Under the pieces are notes generated by a model. That model saw only the letters and a list, made by a program, of their open reading frames with translations. It made no database searches and had not been told where the DNA came from. DNA of 64,000 nt from positions 434,001-498,000 of the forward strand of contig NZ_WMIB01000001.1 in NCBI RefSeq assembly GCF_009711125.1, in the 5' to 3' direction. Each line of letters opens with the position of its first letter. The first letter of the stretch is position 1. A program made the translations under genes and the position numbers. This DNA comes from Metabacillus mangrovi. GTDB lineage: Bacteria > Bacillota > Bacilli > Bacillales > Bacillaceae. Positions 19,393 to 28,801 of the stretch are shown here, piece by piece.

Positions 19393-19815
19393 TTATAAAT
19401 GGACGAAGACCAGCCAATGATACAGCGATCCGCATACCTTGCCTAAAACAATGGCCATGAGCATGATAATGATTTGCTCAGCGATTCCGATGCGCTTTGC
19501 GAGAATGGGCAGCACGTTAAGCACTTCTGTCAGGGCAGCGGCCAGGAGGCCGATAAACATTCCGTCCATCAGCCCGATCGGTACAGCGGCGATTTTTGGA
19601 AGGTGAAGAACGGTGTTCCTCAAACTCATCCAGCCGCCCGCTGCTGCACCGGCCACAACACTCCATTCGTATCCCTGAATGTAGGCCATCGTCTTTGTAA
19701 GCTGGCTGAGGCGGGGAATGATGCCAAGCACCGCTAAAAAGGCAACAAACCCTGCCCCGACAGCAAATCCCCATGCCAGACCGAGAAACAGAATGAAAAG
19801 GATGCTAATGATCAT
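19393..19815 (-). CDS. spoVAB: Stage V sporulation protein AB
   Basis: A 140-residue polytopic membrane protein (about four hydrophobic segments). The phrase GLAWGFAVGAGFVAFLAVLGIIPRL near the N-terminus in that order is typical of SpoVAB (residues about 12-36). It overlaps the spoVAA stop region by 11 nt, so translation is likely coupled. Confidence 0.94.
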   Translation of the reverse strand: MIISILFILFLGLAWGFAVGAGFVAFLAVLGIIPRLSQLTKTMAYIQGYEWSVVAGAAAGGWMSLRNTVLHLPKIAAVPIGLMDGMFIGLLAAALTEVLNVLPILAKRIGIAEQIIIMLMAIVLGKVCGSLYHWLVFVHL

Positions 19816-20422
19816 CCAGTTTTTTCACACTCTCTTTGTTTTCATTCATGGCGGCATACTGATCAAGGTCCATTTGATATTTGAACATTTCAACCTCAAG
19901 CGGGCTCGGCTCTTCATTGATCCGCTTTTTAAATACGTGATTGAAAAACAGAATCATCCCCAAGCCAAGCCCAATCGAATAGGGAATCTGCAGCAGGAGC
20001 GGATCACTGTCTTTTTTGCCGGTAAGCATATAAAAGAGCTTCTGGTGGACAGCCTGCATGCTGACATCTTCATGAAAGTTGATGATAGCCATGGCGGCAC
20101 CTATAAACAGAAGAAACCAGACCGCAACCAGGTAGACCAGCTTCCTTTTCTTTCTCTCATACACAATTTCCACTACTGTCTGGGAAGGGCCGATGGTCTG
20201 AATCTCTGCACCGGGCATCACCTGCTGAATCCTTCGTATGACCTCCATCACATCAATGACCACTACGGTCCTGTCACTGGCGGTCACGTCATGAATTTTG
20301 AGATTCCCTAGATCCGGATGGTTTTCTGCCCCGGCAATCTGGGCAAGATCGGCTAAAACAAGAGATGTTTCCGGGACGGACTGAATTCGGTGCCTCAGCC
20401 TTATGTAAACCGTTTTAGACAT
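19805..20422 (-). CDS. spoVAA: Stage V sporulation protein AA
   Basis: A 205-residue protein: a soluble N-terminal domain (MSKTVYIRLRHRIQ...) and two membrane segments, with NFHEDVSMQAVHQKL and PYSIGLGLGMILFFNHVFKK matching B. subtilis SpoVAA. First gene of the seven-gene spoVA operon. Start at 20422; an earlier in-frame ATG (20437) has no better site. A SigG promoter lies 37 nt upstream. Confidence 0.94.
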   Translation of the reverse strand: MSKTVYIRLRHRIQSVPETSLVLADLAQIAGAENHPDLGNLKIHDVTASDRTVVVIDVMEVIRRIQQVMPGAEIQTIGPSQTVVEIVYERKKRKLVYLVAVWFLLFIGAAMAIINFHEDVSMQAVHQKLFYMLTGKKDSDPLLLQIPYSIGLGLGMILFFNHVFKKRINEEPSPLEVEMFKYQMDLDQYAAMNENKESVKKLDDH

Positions 20423-20458
20423 ACATTCACATCCCATTATGAAACTAACGTGTATATG

Positions 20459-20488
20459 TAGTATGCTAAGGACGTCTTTTAAACATGC
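20459..20488 (-). promoter_or_regulatory. SigG promoter of the spoVA operon
   Basis: Minus strand GCATG, 18 nt, CATACTA. This fits the forespore SigG/SigF consensus (GHATR, N18, CATHHTA) perfectly. spoVA is a known SigG operon. Confidence 0.87.
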
Positions 20489-20529
20489 AAACGCAGCCGA
20501 TATACACTTATTACCATTTAAGACAACAG

Positions 20530-20560
20530 AAAAAGCGAACCCATTTGGATTCGCTTTTTT
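20530..20560 (-). terminator. Terminator of the spoIIA operon
   Basis: AAAGCGAA...TTCGCTTT hairpin with T run on both strands' downstream sides, directly after the sigF stop. Confidence 0.88.
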
Positions 20561-20561
20561 G

Positions 20562-21320
20562 TCAGCCGCCCATCAGACTTTTCATCTGACCAAGAATCTT
20601 CTTTTCAAGTCTTGACACCTGAACCTGCGAGATGCCAAGCCGTTCGGCAACTTCAGATTGAGTGTGGTCCTTATAATATCTTAAATAGACGATGAGCTTT
20701 TCCCTCTCCTCAAGGCCCTCGATCGCTTCCTTCAGCACGATTTTATCAAACCATTTGGAATCGGCATGATCGGCAATCTGGTCGAGCAGGGTAATCGGAT
20801 CTCCGTCATTTTCATAAACCGTTTCATGTATGGAGGATGGAGCCCTTACGGCTTCCTGCGCTAAAACTACCTCTTCAGGTGAAATGTCTAGGTGGCTGGC
20901 AATTTCCGCAACAGTGGGCACTTTCCCGAGGGTTTTGGACAATTCATCTTTAGCCCTTCTGATTTTGTTCCCCAGTTCTTTAAGCGATCTGCTCACCTTC
21001 ACAGTCCCATCATCCCGGATAAACCGCTGGATCTCTCCGATAATCATGGGTACAGCGTAGGTCGAAAACCGGACATCATAGGATAAATCAAATTTATCCA
21101 CAGACTTCAGAAGGCCGATGCATCCGATTTGAAACAGATCATCCGGTTCGTAGCCCCGGTTTAAAAACCTTTGGACAACCGACCAGACGAGCCTCATGTT
21201 GCGCTGCACAATCGTATCTCTTGCCAGCTGGTCTCCCTGCTGGCTCTTTAAGATCAGCTCTTTCACTTCGTGGTCTTTTAACTGAACGTTCTTTTGGCCG
21301 TTCTTAACCTCCACATCCAT
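20562..21320 (-). CDS. sigF: RNA polymerase sporulation sigma factor SigF
   Basis: A 252-residue sigma-70 group 3 factor, the first forespore-specific sigma. Region 2 includes NMRLVWSVVQRFLNRGYEPDDLFQIG in place, region 3 the VPTVAEIASHLDIS helix, and region 4 the YYKDHTQSEVAERLGISQVQVSRLEKK DNA-binding helix (positions about 210-240). It is held by SpoIIAB and released by dephospho-SpoIIAA. Last gene of spoIIAA-AB-sigF. Confidence 0.97.
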   Translation of the reverse strand: MDVEVKNGQKNVQLKDHEVKELILKSQQGDQLARDTIVQRNMRLVWSVVQRFLNRGYEPDDLFQIGCIGLLKSVDKFDLSYDVRFSTYAVPMIIGEIQRFIRDDGTVKVSRSLKELGNKIRRAKDELSKTLGKVPTVAEIASHLDISPEEVVLAQEAVRAPSSIHETVYENDGDPITLLDQIADHADSKWFDKIVLKEAIEGLEEREKLIVYLRYYKDHTQSEVAERLGISQVQVSRLEKKILGQMKSLMGG

Positions 21321-21331
21321 GGCTCGTCTCC

Positions 21332-21772
21332 TTAATTAACCAAAGCTTTGCTTTTAGATAAATGCTTTGTCAATTTCACCGCAGTTCCAAGGGAAGGGGC
21401 TGATTCAACGTGAATATCATCCATAAAATTCTCCATGATGGTAAAGCCCATCCCGGAACGCTCAAGCTCCGGTTTCGTAGTGAATAGAGGGGTTCTCGCT
21501 TCTTCCAGATCATGAATCCCCATGCCTTCATCCCGGATAGTCAAGTAGACAGTATCTTCATCAAGGGTCACTGCGATGTAAACGATGCCATCAGGATCGT
21601 TGTTATAACCGTGAATGATCGCGTTCGTGACCGCTTCAGAGACCACTGTTTTAATCTCAGTGAGTTCGTCCAGGGTCGGATCAAGCTGGGCAATAAAAGC
21701 GGCAACTGTCACTCTCGCGAAGGATTCGTTCTGACTAAGGGCGGAAAACTGGATTTCCATCTGATTTTTCAT
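21332..21772 (-). CDS. spoIIAB: Anti-sigma F factor / serine kinase SpoIIAB
   Basis: A 146-residue GHKL-family kinase. N box: [15 protein letters not shown]1: [15 protein letters not shown]2: [11 protein letters not shown]. It binds SigF and phosphorylates SpoIIAA on Ser58. The start codon abuts the spoIIAA stop, ensuring matched synthesis, and 11 nt separate it from sigF. Confidence 0.97.
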   Translation of the reverse strand: MKNQMEIQFSALSQNESFARVTVAAFIAQLDPTLDELTEIKTVVSEAVTNAIIHGYNNDPDGIVYIAVTLDEDTVYLTIRDEGMGIHDLEEARTPLFTTKPELERSGMGFTIMENFMDDIHVESAPSLGTAVKLTKHLSKSKALVN

Positions 21773-22125
21773 CAGGAAGCCACCCCCAAAGTCTGAAGGG
21801 CCTCATCTTCGTTTTCTGCAAGACGGACAATTTTAAAGAGACCTGACATATCGAAAAGACGCTGAATGGCCGGGGAAATGGAGCAAACCACCATCTCTCC
21901 GCCAAGCTGCTTGATTTGCTTATACCGCCCAAGGATCACACCAAGACCGGAGCTATCCATAAACATCAGATTTCCAAGGTTCAATATAATATGTTTGACC
22001 TTGCCTTCTTCCAGGATTTCATTCACTCTTGCCCTTAATTCATCTGTGCTGTGGTGGTCCAGTTCACCGGATAGACGGATGCAAAGGACGGATTCACGTA
22101 CGGTCAGTTCAACCGATAGACTCAT
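21772..22125 (-). CDS. spoIIAA: Anti-sigma F factor antagonist SpoIIAA
   Basis: A 117-residue STAS-domain protein. The phosphorylated serine lies in [15 protein letters not shown] (Ser58). Dephosphorylated by SpoIIE it frees SigF in the forespore. Start MSLSVELTV at 22125, 8 nt after AAGGAGG; an upstream in-frame ATG precedes that site. A SigH-like promoter separates it from dacF. Confidence 0.97.
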   Translation of the reverse strand: MSLSVELTVRESVLCIRLSGELDHHSTDELRARVNEILEEGKVKHIILNLGNLMFMDSSGLGVILGRYKQIKQLGGEMVVCSISPAIQRLFDMSGLFKIVRLAENEDEALQTLGVAS

Positions 22126-22160
22126 CTGCCATTCCTCCTTGATCATTGCTTGTATGAGTC

Positions 22161-22188
22161 TTTCGGTTTTCCGGTTCCGTTTTCCTGC
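22161..22188 (-). promoter_or_regulatory. SigH-like promoter of spoIIAA-spoIIAB-sigF
   Basis: Minus strand GCAGGAAAA, 12 nt, ACCGAAA fits the SigH consensus (RnAGGAwWW, N11-12, RnnGAAT) except for the last base. It sits 36 nt before the spoIIAA ATG. SigH/Spo0A control is known for this operon; no clear Spo0A box was identified by eye. Confidence 0.6.
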
Positions 22189-22220
22189 ACAGTGACAAAA
22201 CTAGTGGACATTCGGCACAA

Positions 22221-23381
22221 TCAGCCAGCTTTTGTAAAGTCGCTCATGACCCGCTTGAAAAGGGACCACCAGCCCGCGGCCTGAATATCCTTTTCCGCTG
22301 CAAGCGGACTTTTCGCAACAACCTCTCCGTCTTTCTTAATGACCAGAATGCCAAGGACCTCGCCCTTTTTCAGAGGCGCGGACAGGTTTTTCTTCGGGAT
22401 GACTTCTTTCGTCACATTTTTTGTACTCTCGCCTTTTTTGGTTAAAAGGGAAATCGGTTCAGACGTCACAAGGTTCACTTTTTTATCGCTTCCCTTGCTT
22501 ACCTTTTGATTGCTGATGACCTCGCTTCTCTTATACAATGGGTGCGTTTCATACTGGCTGAATGCATAGTCCAGCATTTTCGTCACCTGATTGTTCCGGT
22601 CTTTCGGCGTTTCAGCCCCCATGACTACAGCGATCACCCTCATGTTTCCTTTTTTAGCTGTAGCAGTCAGACAGTATTTTGCTTCATTTGTAAATCCTGT
22701 TTTCACGCCATCCACACCCGGATAAAACTTCACAAGCCTGTTCGTGTTTACAAGCCAGAATTTCTTTTCGGTATCCGTTCTCAAATAATCTTCATATTTG
22801 CCGGTATACTTCGTGATCCTCTCATACTTCAGAAGCTCTTTCCCCATAACCGCCATATCATGTGCCGTGCTGTAATGGCCTTTCTCAGGAAGTCCGGTCG
22901 TGTTTTCAAAATGAGTGTTCTTCAGCCCCAGCTCCTGCGCTTTTTTATTCATCAGCTCTACAAATCCATCCTCAGATCCCCCGAGATGCTCGGCCATCGC
23001 CACTGACGCATCATTACCAGAACCAATGGCAATACCACGCAGCATCTCATCAGCCGTCATCTCTTCACCCGGCTCTAGGAAAATCTGCGATCCCCCCATA
23101 GAAGCAGCATATTCACTCGTGCGGACCTTATCCGTCAGCTTCAGCTTCCCTTTATCAAAAGCATCCATAATCAAAATCATCGTCATAATTTTTGTCATGC
23201 TTGCAGGCGGAAGCTGCTCATCACTGTTCTTTTCATAAAGGATCTTGCCCGTATCCCGCTCAATCAGTACAGCTGACTTCGCATTCGGCGCCAATTCCAA
23301 GCGGTTCTCTTTTGCTAAAGCTCCCTGAGCAAACGTGCAAAGAAAGCAAACTGTTAAAAGAATGGAAAAAACTTTTTTCAT
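22221..23381 (-). CDS. dacF: D-alanyl-D-alanine carboxypeptidase DacF
   Basis: A 386-residue class C penicillin-binding protein. Signal peptide (MKKVFSILLTVCFLCTFAQG, cut near ALA-KE), SMTK (Ser61), SGNDASVA and VKTGFTNEAK motifs, and a C-terminal amphipathic helix (WWSLFKRVMSDFTKAG) that probably tethers it to the membrane. In B. subtilis it acts in forespore cortex synthesis, regulates cross-linking degree with DacB and can read through into spoIIA. Start at 23381 after GGGAGGG. Confidence 0.95.
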   Translation of the reverse strand: MKKVFSILLTVCFLCTFAQGALAKENRLELAPNAKSAVLIERDTGKILYEKNSDEQLPPASMTKIMTMILIMDAFDKGKLKLTDKVRTSEYAASMGGSQIFLEPGEEMTADEMLRGIAIGSGNDASVAMAEHLGGSEDGFVELMNKKAQELGLKNTHFENTTGLPEKGHYSTAHDMAVMGKELLKYERITKYTGKYEDYLRTDTEKKFWLVNTNRLVKFYPGVDGVKTGFTNEAKYCLTATAKKGNMRVIAVVMGAETPKDRNNQVTKMLDYAFSQYETHPLYKRSEVISNQKVSKGSDKKVNLVTSEPISLLTKKGESTKNVTKEVIPKKNLSAPLKKGEVLGILVIKKDGEVVAKSPLAAEKDIQAAGWWSLFKRVMSDFTKAG

Positions 23382-23584
23382 TTCCAAACCCTCCCAAATA
23401 AGATACACTCCAGTTTTTCCAATTCCAGCGGGATTATACATGGGTAGCAGGAGGTGGAATTGGGATGAGTTTGTGCATTGGGAGTTAGAGTCACAATTTG
23501 GAGATGCTGATGGGGCTGGGGGGAGTTGAAAAGATTGGGTTTTTGGGAGAAGAAGGAAACGAGGGATGTGAGCGGATTTGGCTT

Positions 23585-24245
23585 TTTTTGATAGCGGCCG
23601 TGGAGACCGGTATTACGGCGATCGGTCTCAGGAGACGCTATTATGGTGATTTTAGGCCGTTTTTGCCGTGTTTGGTCTCAGGAGACGCTATTTGCGGGAA
23701 ATCCGACGGTTTTGTGCTGCTGAGCGGGAAATAGCTGCATCTGAGACCAAAAGGAACAGTGAGAGCGGTCTTTTAGAAAAATAGCGGCCCTGGAGACTGG
23801 TACCCCCGCGATCGGTCTCAGGAGACGCTATTTTGATGATTTTAGGCCGTTTTTGCGATGTTCGGTCTCAGGAGACGTTATTTACAGGAAATCCGATGGT
23901 TTTGTGCTCCCGGTCGGAAAATAGCTGCATCTGAGACCGAAACTAACGGTGTAAGCGGTTTCTTTAAAAAACAATAGCCCTGGAGACCGGTATCTCGGCT
24001 ATCGGTCTCAGGAGACGCTATTTTGTTTTGCGATGTTCGGTCTCAGGAGACGCTATTTGCGGGAAATCGGACGGTTTTGTGCTGCTAATCCGAAAATAGC
24101 TGCATTTGAAACCGAAACTAATAATGTAAACGGTTTTTTAGCAAAATAGCGGCCGTGGAGACCGGTATTGCGGCTATCGGTCTCAAACGACGTTATTTCT
24201 GTGACTTCAGCACGTCTTTGCGGTGTTCGGTCTTAGAAGACCATA
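23585..24245. repeat. 190-bp hairpin-repeat array, copy 1 (four units)
   Basis: Four units start near 23591, 23781, 23974 and 24146. Each has arm A (ATAGCGGCC.TGGAGACCG), a 13-nt loop, and inverted arm B (CGGTCTCAGGAGACGCTATT); arms pair at about 18 of 21 positions. A second B arm and an A-like ATAGCTGCATCTGAGACC follow in each unit, so arms alternate in orientation. The region lies between the dinB-type gene and dacF and contains no credible gene. The same family recurs at 52740-53615. Confidence 0.93.
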
Positions 24246-24268
24246 TACACAGAATGCAGTGTAGCTCC

Positions 24269-24754
24269 TCACTCAAAATCGCGCTGCGCCGGCCAGCTTC
24301 CTTGCATTTTGCGGATTAGTACAATTTGGCCGGTATGGTAGGCGTCGTGCATCATGATTTCGGGCAGCCGGATGTCCCATTCCCCTTCTGCCACATTTTC
24401 CTCGGATAGCTTTTCTATGGTTTCAATGAGGCTGGTCATGAGTTGCTCTGTTTTAGAAACGGCTGACTTCCATTTTTCTTCGTCGTTCACGGAACCGGCG
24501 GCACCGAACGTTTCTTCATTTGTGGCAACAGTGTGATCCGGAGTTTTGCCGAGCAGCTTTTCAAGGGTGCGCGCGTTGAAATAGTTGAGGTGGTTTACTG
24601 TCTCCCAGATGGTGTTGCCTCCGCCCGGGGGCTTCCAGGCTGCATCGGCAGCGGTTACATTTTCCAGTGCCTGGGACAGGGAGGCGTTCCAGCCGTTTTT
24701 CTTCCAGCTGTAATTTCTTAACGTTAACAGGGTTTCTTTCCGGCTATTTTCCAT
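24269..24754 (-). CDS. DinB-fold (DfsB/DinB_2 family) protein
   Basis: A 161-residue four-helix DinB-like protein. Metal ligands are expected from histidines in WETVNHLNYFNARTLE (about residue 56) and HDAYHTGQIVLIRKMQ (about 140-150), the typical DinB arrangement. Many such proteins are thiol-dependent metalloenzymes; the substrate here is unknown. Start ATG at 24754, 8 nt after GGAGGAG. It appears monocistronic, with the first hairpin array right behind it. Confidence 0.85.
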   Translation of the reverse strand: MENSRKETLLTLRNYSWKKNGWNASLSQALENVTAADAAWKPPGGGNTIWETVNHLNYFNARTLEKLLGKTPDHTVATNEETFGAAGSVNDEEKWKSAVSKTEQLMTSLIETIEKLSEENVAEGEWDIRLPEIMMHDAYHTGQIVLIRKMQGSWPAQRDFE

Positions 24755-24901
24755 TATCACTTCTCCTCCTTAGTTTGTATCACTGCATGTATTCTTGAAA
24801 AACATGCAGAATCCTTCAAGGTGTCCGAAAGGTAATGCATATAGGCGAATTGCGTCAAAATGGTGCCGGTTAATGGATTTATTCAATCCTTCCCCAAGCG
24901 T

Positions 24902-25297
24902 TTAAATAGCTTTGATCCACTTTGCTATGACCACGCTAAGGTTTTCTTCTTTTGCTTTCACGTCATTTAAATCCGTAAATTTCACCATCGCTCTGTCAGC
25001 TGTTTTCCACTCTAATATACCGCTTGGATCTTCAATCAGGGGAGCCTTCGTCTTTCGGTCTTTTCCCTTTGCACCACAGTGAAAGATGAGCCGGACCGCT
25101 CCTTTTTCGTGAAGGTTGAACGTAATCCGGTCTTCACCTTCATAGCAAAAGCTTGGGGCATTCCACTTAATCTGCTCAGTCATTTTGCTGTCAGCAGTTA
25201 AAATAAGTCGAATTTCTTCTATTTCTGCTTTATGCAGGTGTTCAAGGCTGTTCATAAATTCGGTTACCTGTTCGGTGCCATTCCGTTTTTCACCCAA
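24902..25297 (-). CDS. DUF1801 (YdhG/YjhG-like) domain protein
   Basis: A protein of about 131 residues with the DUF1801 fold: EIRLILTADSKMTEQIKWNAPSF, followed by beta strands (RITFNLHEKGAVRLIFHCGAK). Function unknown; related proteins have a Bet v1-like or YdhG fold. The start is uncertain: a TTG at 25297 has GGAGG 7 nt upstream, while an ATG at 25321 has AGAAGG only 3-4 nt away. Confidence 0.82.
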   Translation of the reverse strand: MGEKRNGTEQVTEFMNSLEHLHKAEIEEIRLILTADSKMTEQIKWNAPSFCYEGEDRITFNLHEKGAVRLIFHCGAKGKDRKTKAPLIEDPSGILEWKTADRAMVKFTDLNDVKAKEENLSVVIAKWIKAI

Positions 25298-25385
25298 TCC
25301 ACCGCCTCCTGTATTTTTCATTTTCCTTCTGTATTTTACCGGATATGAGTTTTTTCAAACGGCGGTAATTCGGTTCGCTGCATAT

Positions 25386-25410
25386 AAAAAACGGAGCCAT
25401 TGGGCTCCGT
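25386..25410 (-). terminator. Terminator of drm-pupG-pdp
   Basis: Minus strand ACGGAGCC/GGCTCCGT stem, 4-nt loop, TTTTT; directly past the pdp stop. Confidence 0.88.
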
Positions 25411-25417
25411 TCTCCAC

Positions 25418-26722
25418 TTACTTCGAAATAATCTCGTATACGTATGGCCGTTTTTCAGGCTGCTGCTCTGCATAAGAGAAAGCGCCGTGCAGGGTATCCA
25501 TCGCCTGCTTTGTGTCTTCTTTGTTTGTGTGGAGAATGGCGATTACTTCTCCTTCCTCCACTTTGTCTCCTGCCTTTTTCTTTAACGTAACACCGGCGGA
25601 GTAGTCAATTTTGTCTTCTTTTGTCTGTCTTCCTGCTCCAAGAAGGAGAGCTGCCACACCAATGTCTTCTGCATCGATGTCGCTTATATAGCCGGATTGT
25701 GCTGCTTTTGCTTCAACGTGATATTCCGCCTGCGGAAGCTTGCTGACGTCTTCAATCTGGCTGCCGTCTCCGTTTTGAGTTTGAATGAACTCTTTGAACT
25801 TCTCGAGCGCGGCTCCTGATTCAATTGCGCGGTTCAGGCCTTCCCGTGCTTCCTCCTCGGTTTGGTAGATTCCGCCGAGTATGGACATTTGAGTGGCAAT
25901 CGCCATGGAGATTTCAACAAGGTCCTCAGATCCGTTCCCTTTCAGCACTTCCACTACTTCTTTCATTTCGTTGGCGTTGCCGACTTCATAGCCTAAAGGC
26001 TGGTTCATATCGGTGATGACAGCAATCGTGTTCCGGTTTAAGTGGCTGCCGATCTCCACCATTGTAGAAGCGAGGTCTTTCGCGCGATCCAATGTTTTCA
26101 TAAAGGCTCCGGAGCCCGTTTTTACGTCCAGAACGATGGCATCGGCACCCATTGCGATTTTCTTACTCATAATGCTGCTGGCGATAAGCGGGATGGAATC
26201 AACTGTGGCTGTCACATCGCGCAGTGCATAGATTTTCTTATCTGCCGGCACCAGGTCTCCGGACTGGCCGATAATGGAAATGCCATGTTTGTTGACGTTA
26301 TCGATAAATTGCTGGCCGGTCAACTCAACACTGAAGCCTTCCACGGCTTCAAGCTTGTCGATCGTTCCGCCGGTATGGCCGAGGCCCCGGCCGGACATCT
26401 TAGCGACAGGAACGCCGACGGAAGCTACAAGCGGGCCGACGATCAGGCTGATTTTATCGCCCACGCCCCCTGTTGAGTGCTTATCTACTTTCGTGCCTTT
26501 GATCCCGGATAAATCAACTGTTTCACCGGAATGGACCATCGCGTCGGTCAGCCATGACACTTCTTCTTTCGTCATCCCTTTGAAAAAGACGCTCATTAAA
26601 AAGGAGCTCATTTGATAATCGGGAATGCTGTCATTTTTATAGCCGTTTACCACAAATTCGATTTCTTCCTTTGCGAGCAGTTTACCGTCCCGCTTTTTCT
26701 GGATTATGTCTACCATTCTCAT
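25418..26722 (-). CDS. pdp: Pyrimidine-nucleoside phosphorylase
   Basis: A 434-residue thymidine/pyrimidine phosphorylase. Motifs: KVDKHSTGGVGDK and SGRGLGHTGGTIDKLEA (phosphate and nucleoside sites), SIMSKKIA. It cleaves uridine, thymidine and deoxyuridine to base plus (deoxy)ribose-1-phosphate, the substrate of phosphopentomutase made by the same operon. The ATG overlaps the pupG stop (ATGA). In B. subtilis pdp lies elsewhere with dra-nupC, so its place here is a local difference. Confidence 0.96.
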   Translation of the reverse strand: MRMVDIIQKKRDGKLLAKEEIEFVVNGYKNDSIPDYQMSSFLMSVFFKGMTKEEVSWLTDAMVHSGETVDLSGIKGTKVDKHSTGGVGDKISLIVGPLVASVGVPVAKMSGRGLGHTGGTIDKLEAVEGFSVELTGQQFIDNVNKHGISIIGQSGDLVPADKKIYALRDVTATVDSIPLIASSIMSKKIAMGADAIVLDVKTGSGAFMKTLDRAKDLASTMVEIGSHLNRNTIAVITDMNQPLGYEVGNANEMKEVVEVLKGNGSEDLVEISMAIATQMSILGGIYQTEEEAREGLNRAIESGAALEKFKEFIQTQNGDGSQIEDVSKLPQAEYHVEAKAAQSGYISDIDAEDIGVAALLLGAGRQTKEDKIDYSAGVTLKKKAGDKVEEGEVIAILHTNKEDTKQAMDTLHGAFSYAEQQPEKRPYVYEIISK

Positions 26723-27555
26723 GATGCAGCACCCGCCTTCGCTATTTTTGCTATGGTCTCTTTTACAAGACTAAGGAAGCTTGATTTTACCTTCTCCGTC
26801 GTCTCAATCACTTCGTCGTGAGAAAGCGGCTGATCGAGGATTCCGGCTGCCATGTTGCTGATGCAGGAGATGCCGAGGACATCCAGTCCGGCGTGTCTCG
26901 CGGTTACAACTTCCGGTACAGTGGACATGCCGACAGCGTCTCCGCCCCATGTCCGGAGCATGCGGATTTCAGCCGGTGTTTCATAAACTGGACCGGTGTT
27001 CGCCACATAGACGCCTTCCCTGACAGGAACGCCAATTTCAGCGGCTGTTTCGCGGGCAAGCTCTAGCAGCTTGCGGCTGTAGGCCTGGGAAAGATCCGGG
27101 AAGCGCACACCGAACTGTTCTTCATTCGGTCCGATCAGCGGATTGGTGCCCATGTTGTTTATATGATCCGTGATGAGCATCAGATCACCCGGCTGGAATT
27201 GTTCATTGATTCCGCCGGCGGCATTTGTGACAATCAGTGTTTTGATTCCGATCTGCTGCAGCACCCGTACCGGGAAGACGACCTTCTGCATATCATAGCC
27301 TTCATAAAAATGGAACCTGCCCTGCATCGCGATAACGCGGGCTCCTTTCAGCGTTCCGTAAACCAGCTGACCGGCGTGCCCTTCAACCGTTGAAACCGGA
27401 AATCCGGGAATTTCTTCATATGGCATCTTAACAGCATTTTCTATTTCATCTGCCAGCACCCCGAGACCGGAGCCAAGAATCAGCCCGATTTCAGGCGCTT
27501 CTCCGATCTTATTCTGGATGTACCGGGCTGCCTGGCTGTAGTGATTTTCATTCAT
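26719..27555 (-). CDS. pupG: Purine-nucleoside phosphorylase
   Basis: A 278-residue PNP of the trimeric class (PunA/PupG). Motifs: GLILGSGLG, VTNAAGGINEQF, DHINNMGTNPL and GDAVGMSTVPEV. It splits (deoxy)inosine and (deoxy)guanosine to base and sugar-1-phosphate. Start taken at MNENHYSQAA; AGGAGGG lies 12 nt upstream, somewhat far, and an ATG seven codons earlier lies before that site. Its start overlaps the 3' end of drm only if the longer form is used. Confidence 0.95.
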   Translation of the reverse strand: MNENHYSQAARYIQNKIGEAPEIGLILGSGLGVLADEIENAVKMPYEEIPGFPVSTVEGHAGQLVYGTLKGARVIAMQGRFHFYEGYDMQKVVFPVRVLQQIGIKTLIVTNAAGGINEQFQPGDLMLITDHINNMGTNPLIGPNEEQFGVRFPDLSQAYSRKLLELARETAAEIGVPVREGVYVANTGPVYETPAEIRMLRTWGGDAVGMSTVPEVVTARHAGLDVLGISCISNMAAGILDQPLSHDEVIETTEKVKSSFLSLVKETIAKIAKAGAAS

Positions 27556-27562
27556 TGAAACA

Positions 27563-28756
27563 TCAGCCCTCCTCATTTATATCGTGTAAAAAGCTTGTAC
27601 CGTACTCCGGCATTTTCACCTTGAAATTGTCTGCGATGGTTGCTCCGACATCTGCGAATGTTTTTCTGACCGGCAGTTCTTTTCCTGTGATCATCCTAGG
27701 GCTGAAGGCGATTAAAGGGACATACTCCCGTGTATGATCCGTTCCGTGGTGAATGGGATCATTTCCGTGGTCGGCTGTTATGATCAGCAGATCGTCCGTT
27801 CTCAGGTTATTGAGTACTTCCGGGAGTCTTGCATCGAATTCCTGAAGCGCCTGTCCGTATCCCTCTGCGTTGCGGCGGTGTCCGTAAAGCGCATCAAAAT
27901 CAACCAGGTTTAAGAAGCTGATGCCGTTAAAAGAACGGTCCATTACTTTTACAATCTGGTCCATGCCGTCCATGTTCGATTTCGTACGGATGGAATCGGT
28001 AATTCCTTCCCCGTCGTAAATATCAGAAATTTTCCCGATGGCGATCACATCATAGCCGCTGTCCTTCAATTCGTCCATGACGGTCCGGCCGAACGGCTTC
28101 AGTGCATAATCATGGCGGTTGGACGTTCTTATCCAATTTCCTGCTTCGCCGGTAAACGGTCTCGCAATGACCCTGCCGAGCTTATACGGCTCAGTCATCG
28201 TCATTTTGCGTGCTTTTTCGCAAATGTCATAAAGTTCTTCGATCGGGATAATTTCCTCATGGGCCGCGATCTGCAGAACGGAATCAGCGGATGTATAAAC
28301 AATGAGCGCACCCGTTTTGATATGCTCTTCTCCAAGCTCTTCTAAAATTTCTGTACCGGAAGCAGGCTTGTTTCCAATTACCTTTCTTCCTGTTTCTTTT
28401 TCAAGCTGATCGATGAGTTCCTTTGGAAAGCCTTCGGGGAAAACCTGGAATGGCTCCTGTATATTCAGGCCCATAATCTCCCAATGGCCGGTCATCGTAT
28501 CTTTACCGCTTGAAGCCTCCTGCATTTTTGTGAAGTACCCTTTAGGAAGCTCGGTCGCGGGGATTCCTTTTATGCTTTTGATATTGCCAAGGCCCAGTTC
28601 GGACATGTTCGGCATCATCAGTCCGTTCATTTTTTCAGCAATATGCCCGAGTGTATCTGCCCCTTTGTCGTTAAATTCGGCAGCATCCGGGGCCTCCCCT
28701 ATGCCGACTGAATCCATAACGATGACAAATATCCTTTTATATGTATGCTCGCTCAT
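27563..28756 (-). CDS. drm: Phosphopentomutase
   Basis: A 397-residue alkaline-phosphatase-superfamily mutase (DeoB) that interconverts (deoxy)ribose-1- and 5-phosphate. Metal-binding motifs: [24 protein letters not shown] and ITADHGNDP. Start MSEHTYKR at 28756, 6 nt after GAGGAGGG. It heads the operon drm-pupG-pdp and channels nucleoside sugars into the pentose-phosphate pathway. Confidence 0.96.
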   Translation of the reverse strand: MSEHTYKRIFVIVMDSVGIGEAPDAAEFNDKGADTLGHIAEKMNGLMMPNMSELGLGNIKSIKGIPATELPKGYFTKMQEASSGKDTMTGHWEIMGLNIQEPFQVFPEGFPKELIDQLEKETGRKVIGNKPASGTEILEELGEEHIKTGALIVYTSADSVLQIAAHEEIIPIEELYDICEKARKMTMTEPYKLGRVIARPFTGEAGNWIRTSNRHDYALKPFGRTVMDELKDSGYDVIAIGKISDIYDGEGITDSIRTKSNMDGMDQIVKVMDRSFNGISFLNLVDFDALYGHRRNAEGYGQALQEFDARLPEVLNNLRTDDLLIITADHGNDPIHHGTDHTREYVPLIAFSPRMITGKELPVRKTFADVGATIADNFKVKMPEYGTSFLHDINEEG

Positions 28757-28801
28757 TCTAACCCTCCTCATCAATCGGGATTACTTCGTTTGAAGCGATC
28801 C

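Noticed and set aside
23382-23460. SigG/SigF promoter for dacF
   Set aside because: A TATCTTA word resembles the -10 but no -35 at proper spacing was found; left unannotated.
23585-24245. CRISPR array
   Set aside because: Repeats are inverted arms within long, near-identical 190-bp units; there are no unique spacers of constant length and no cas genes.
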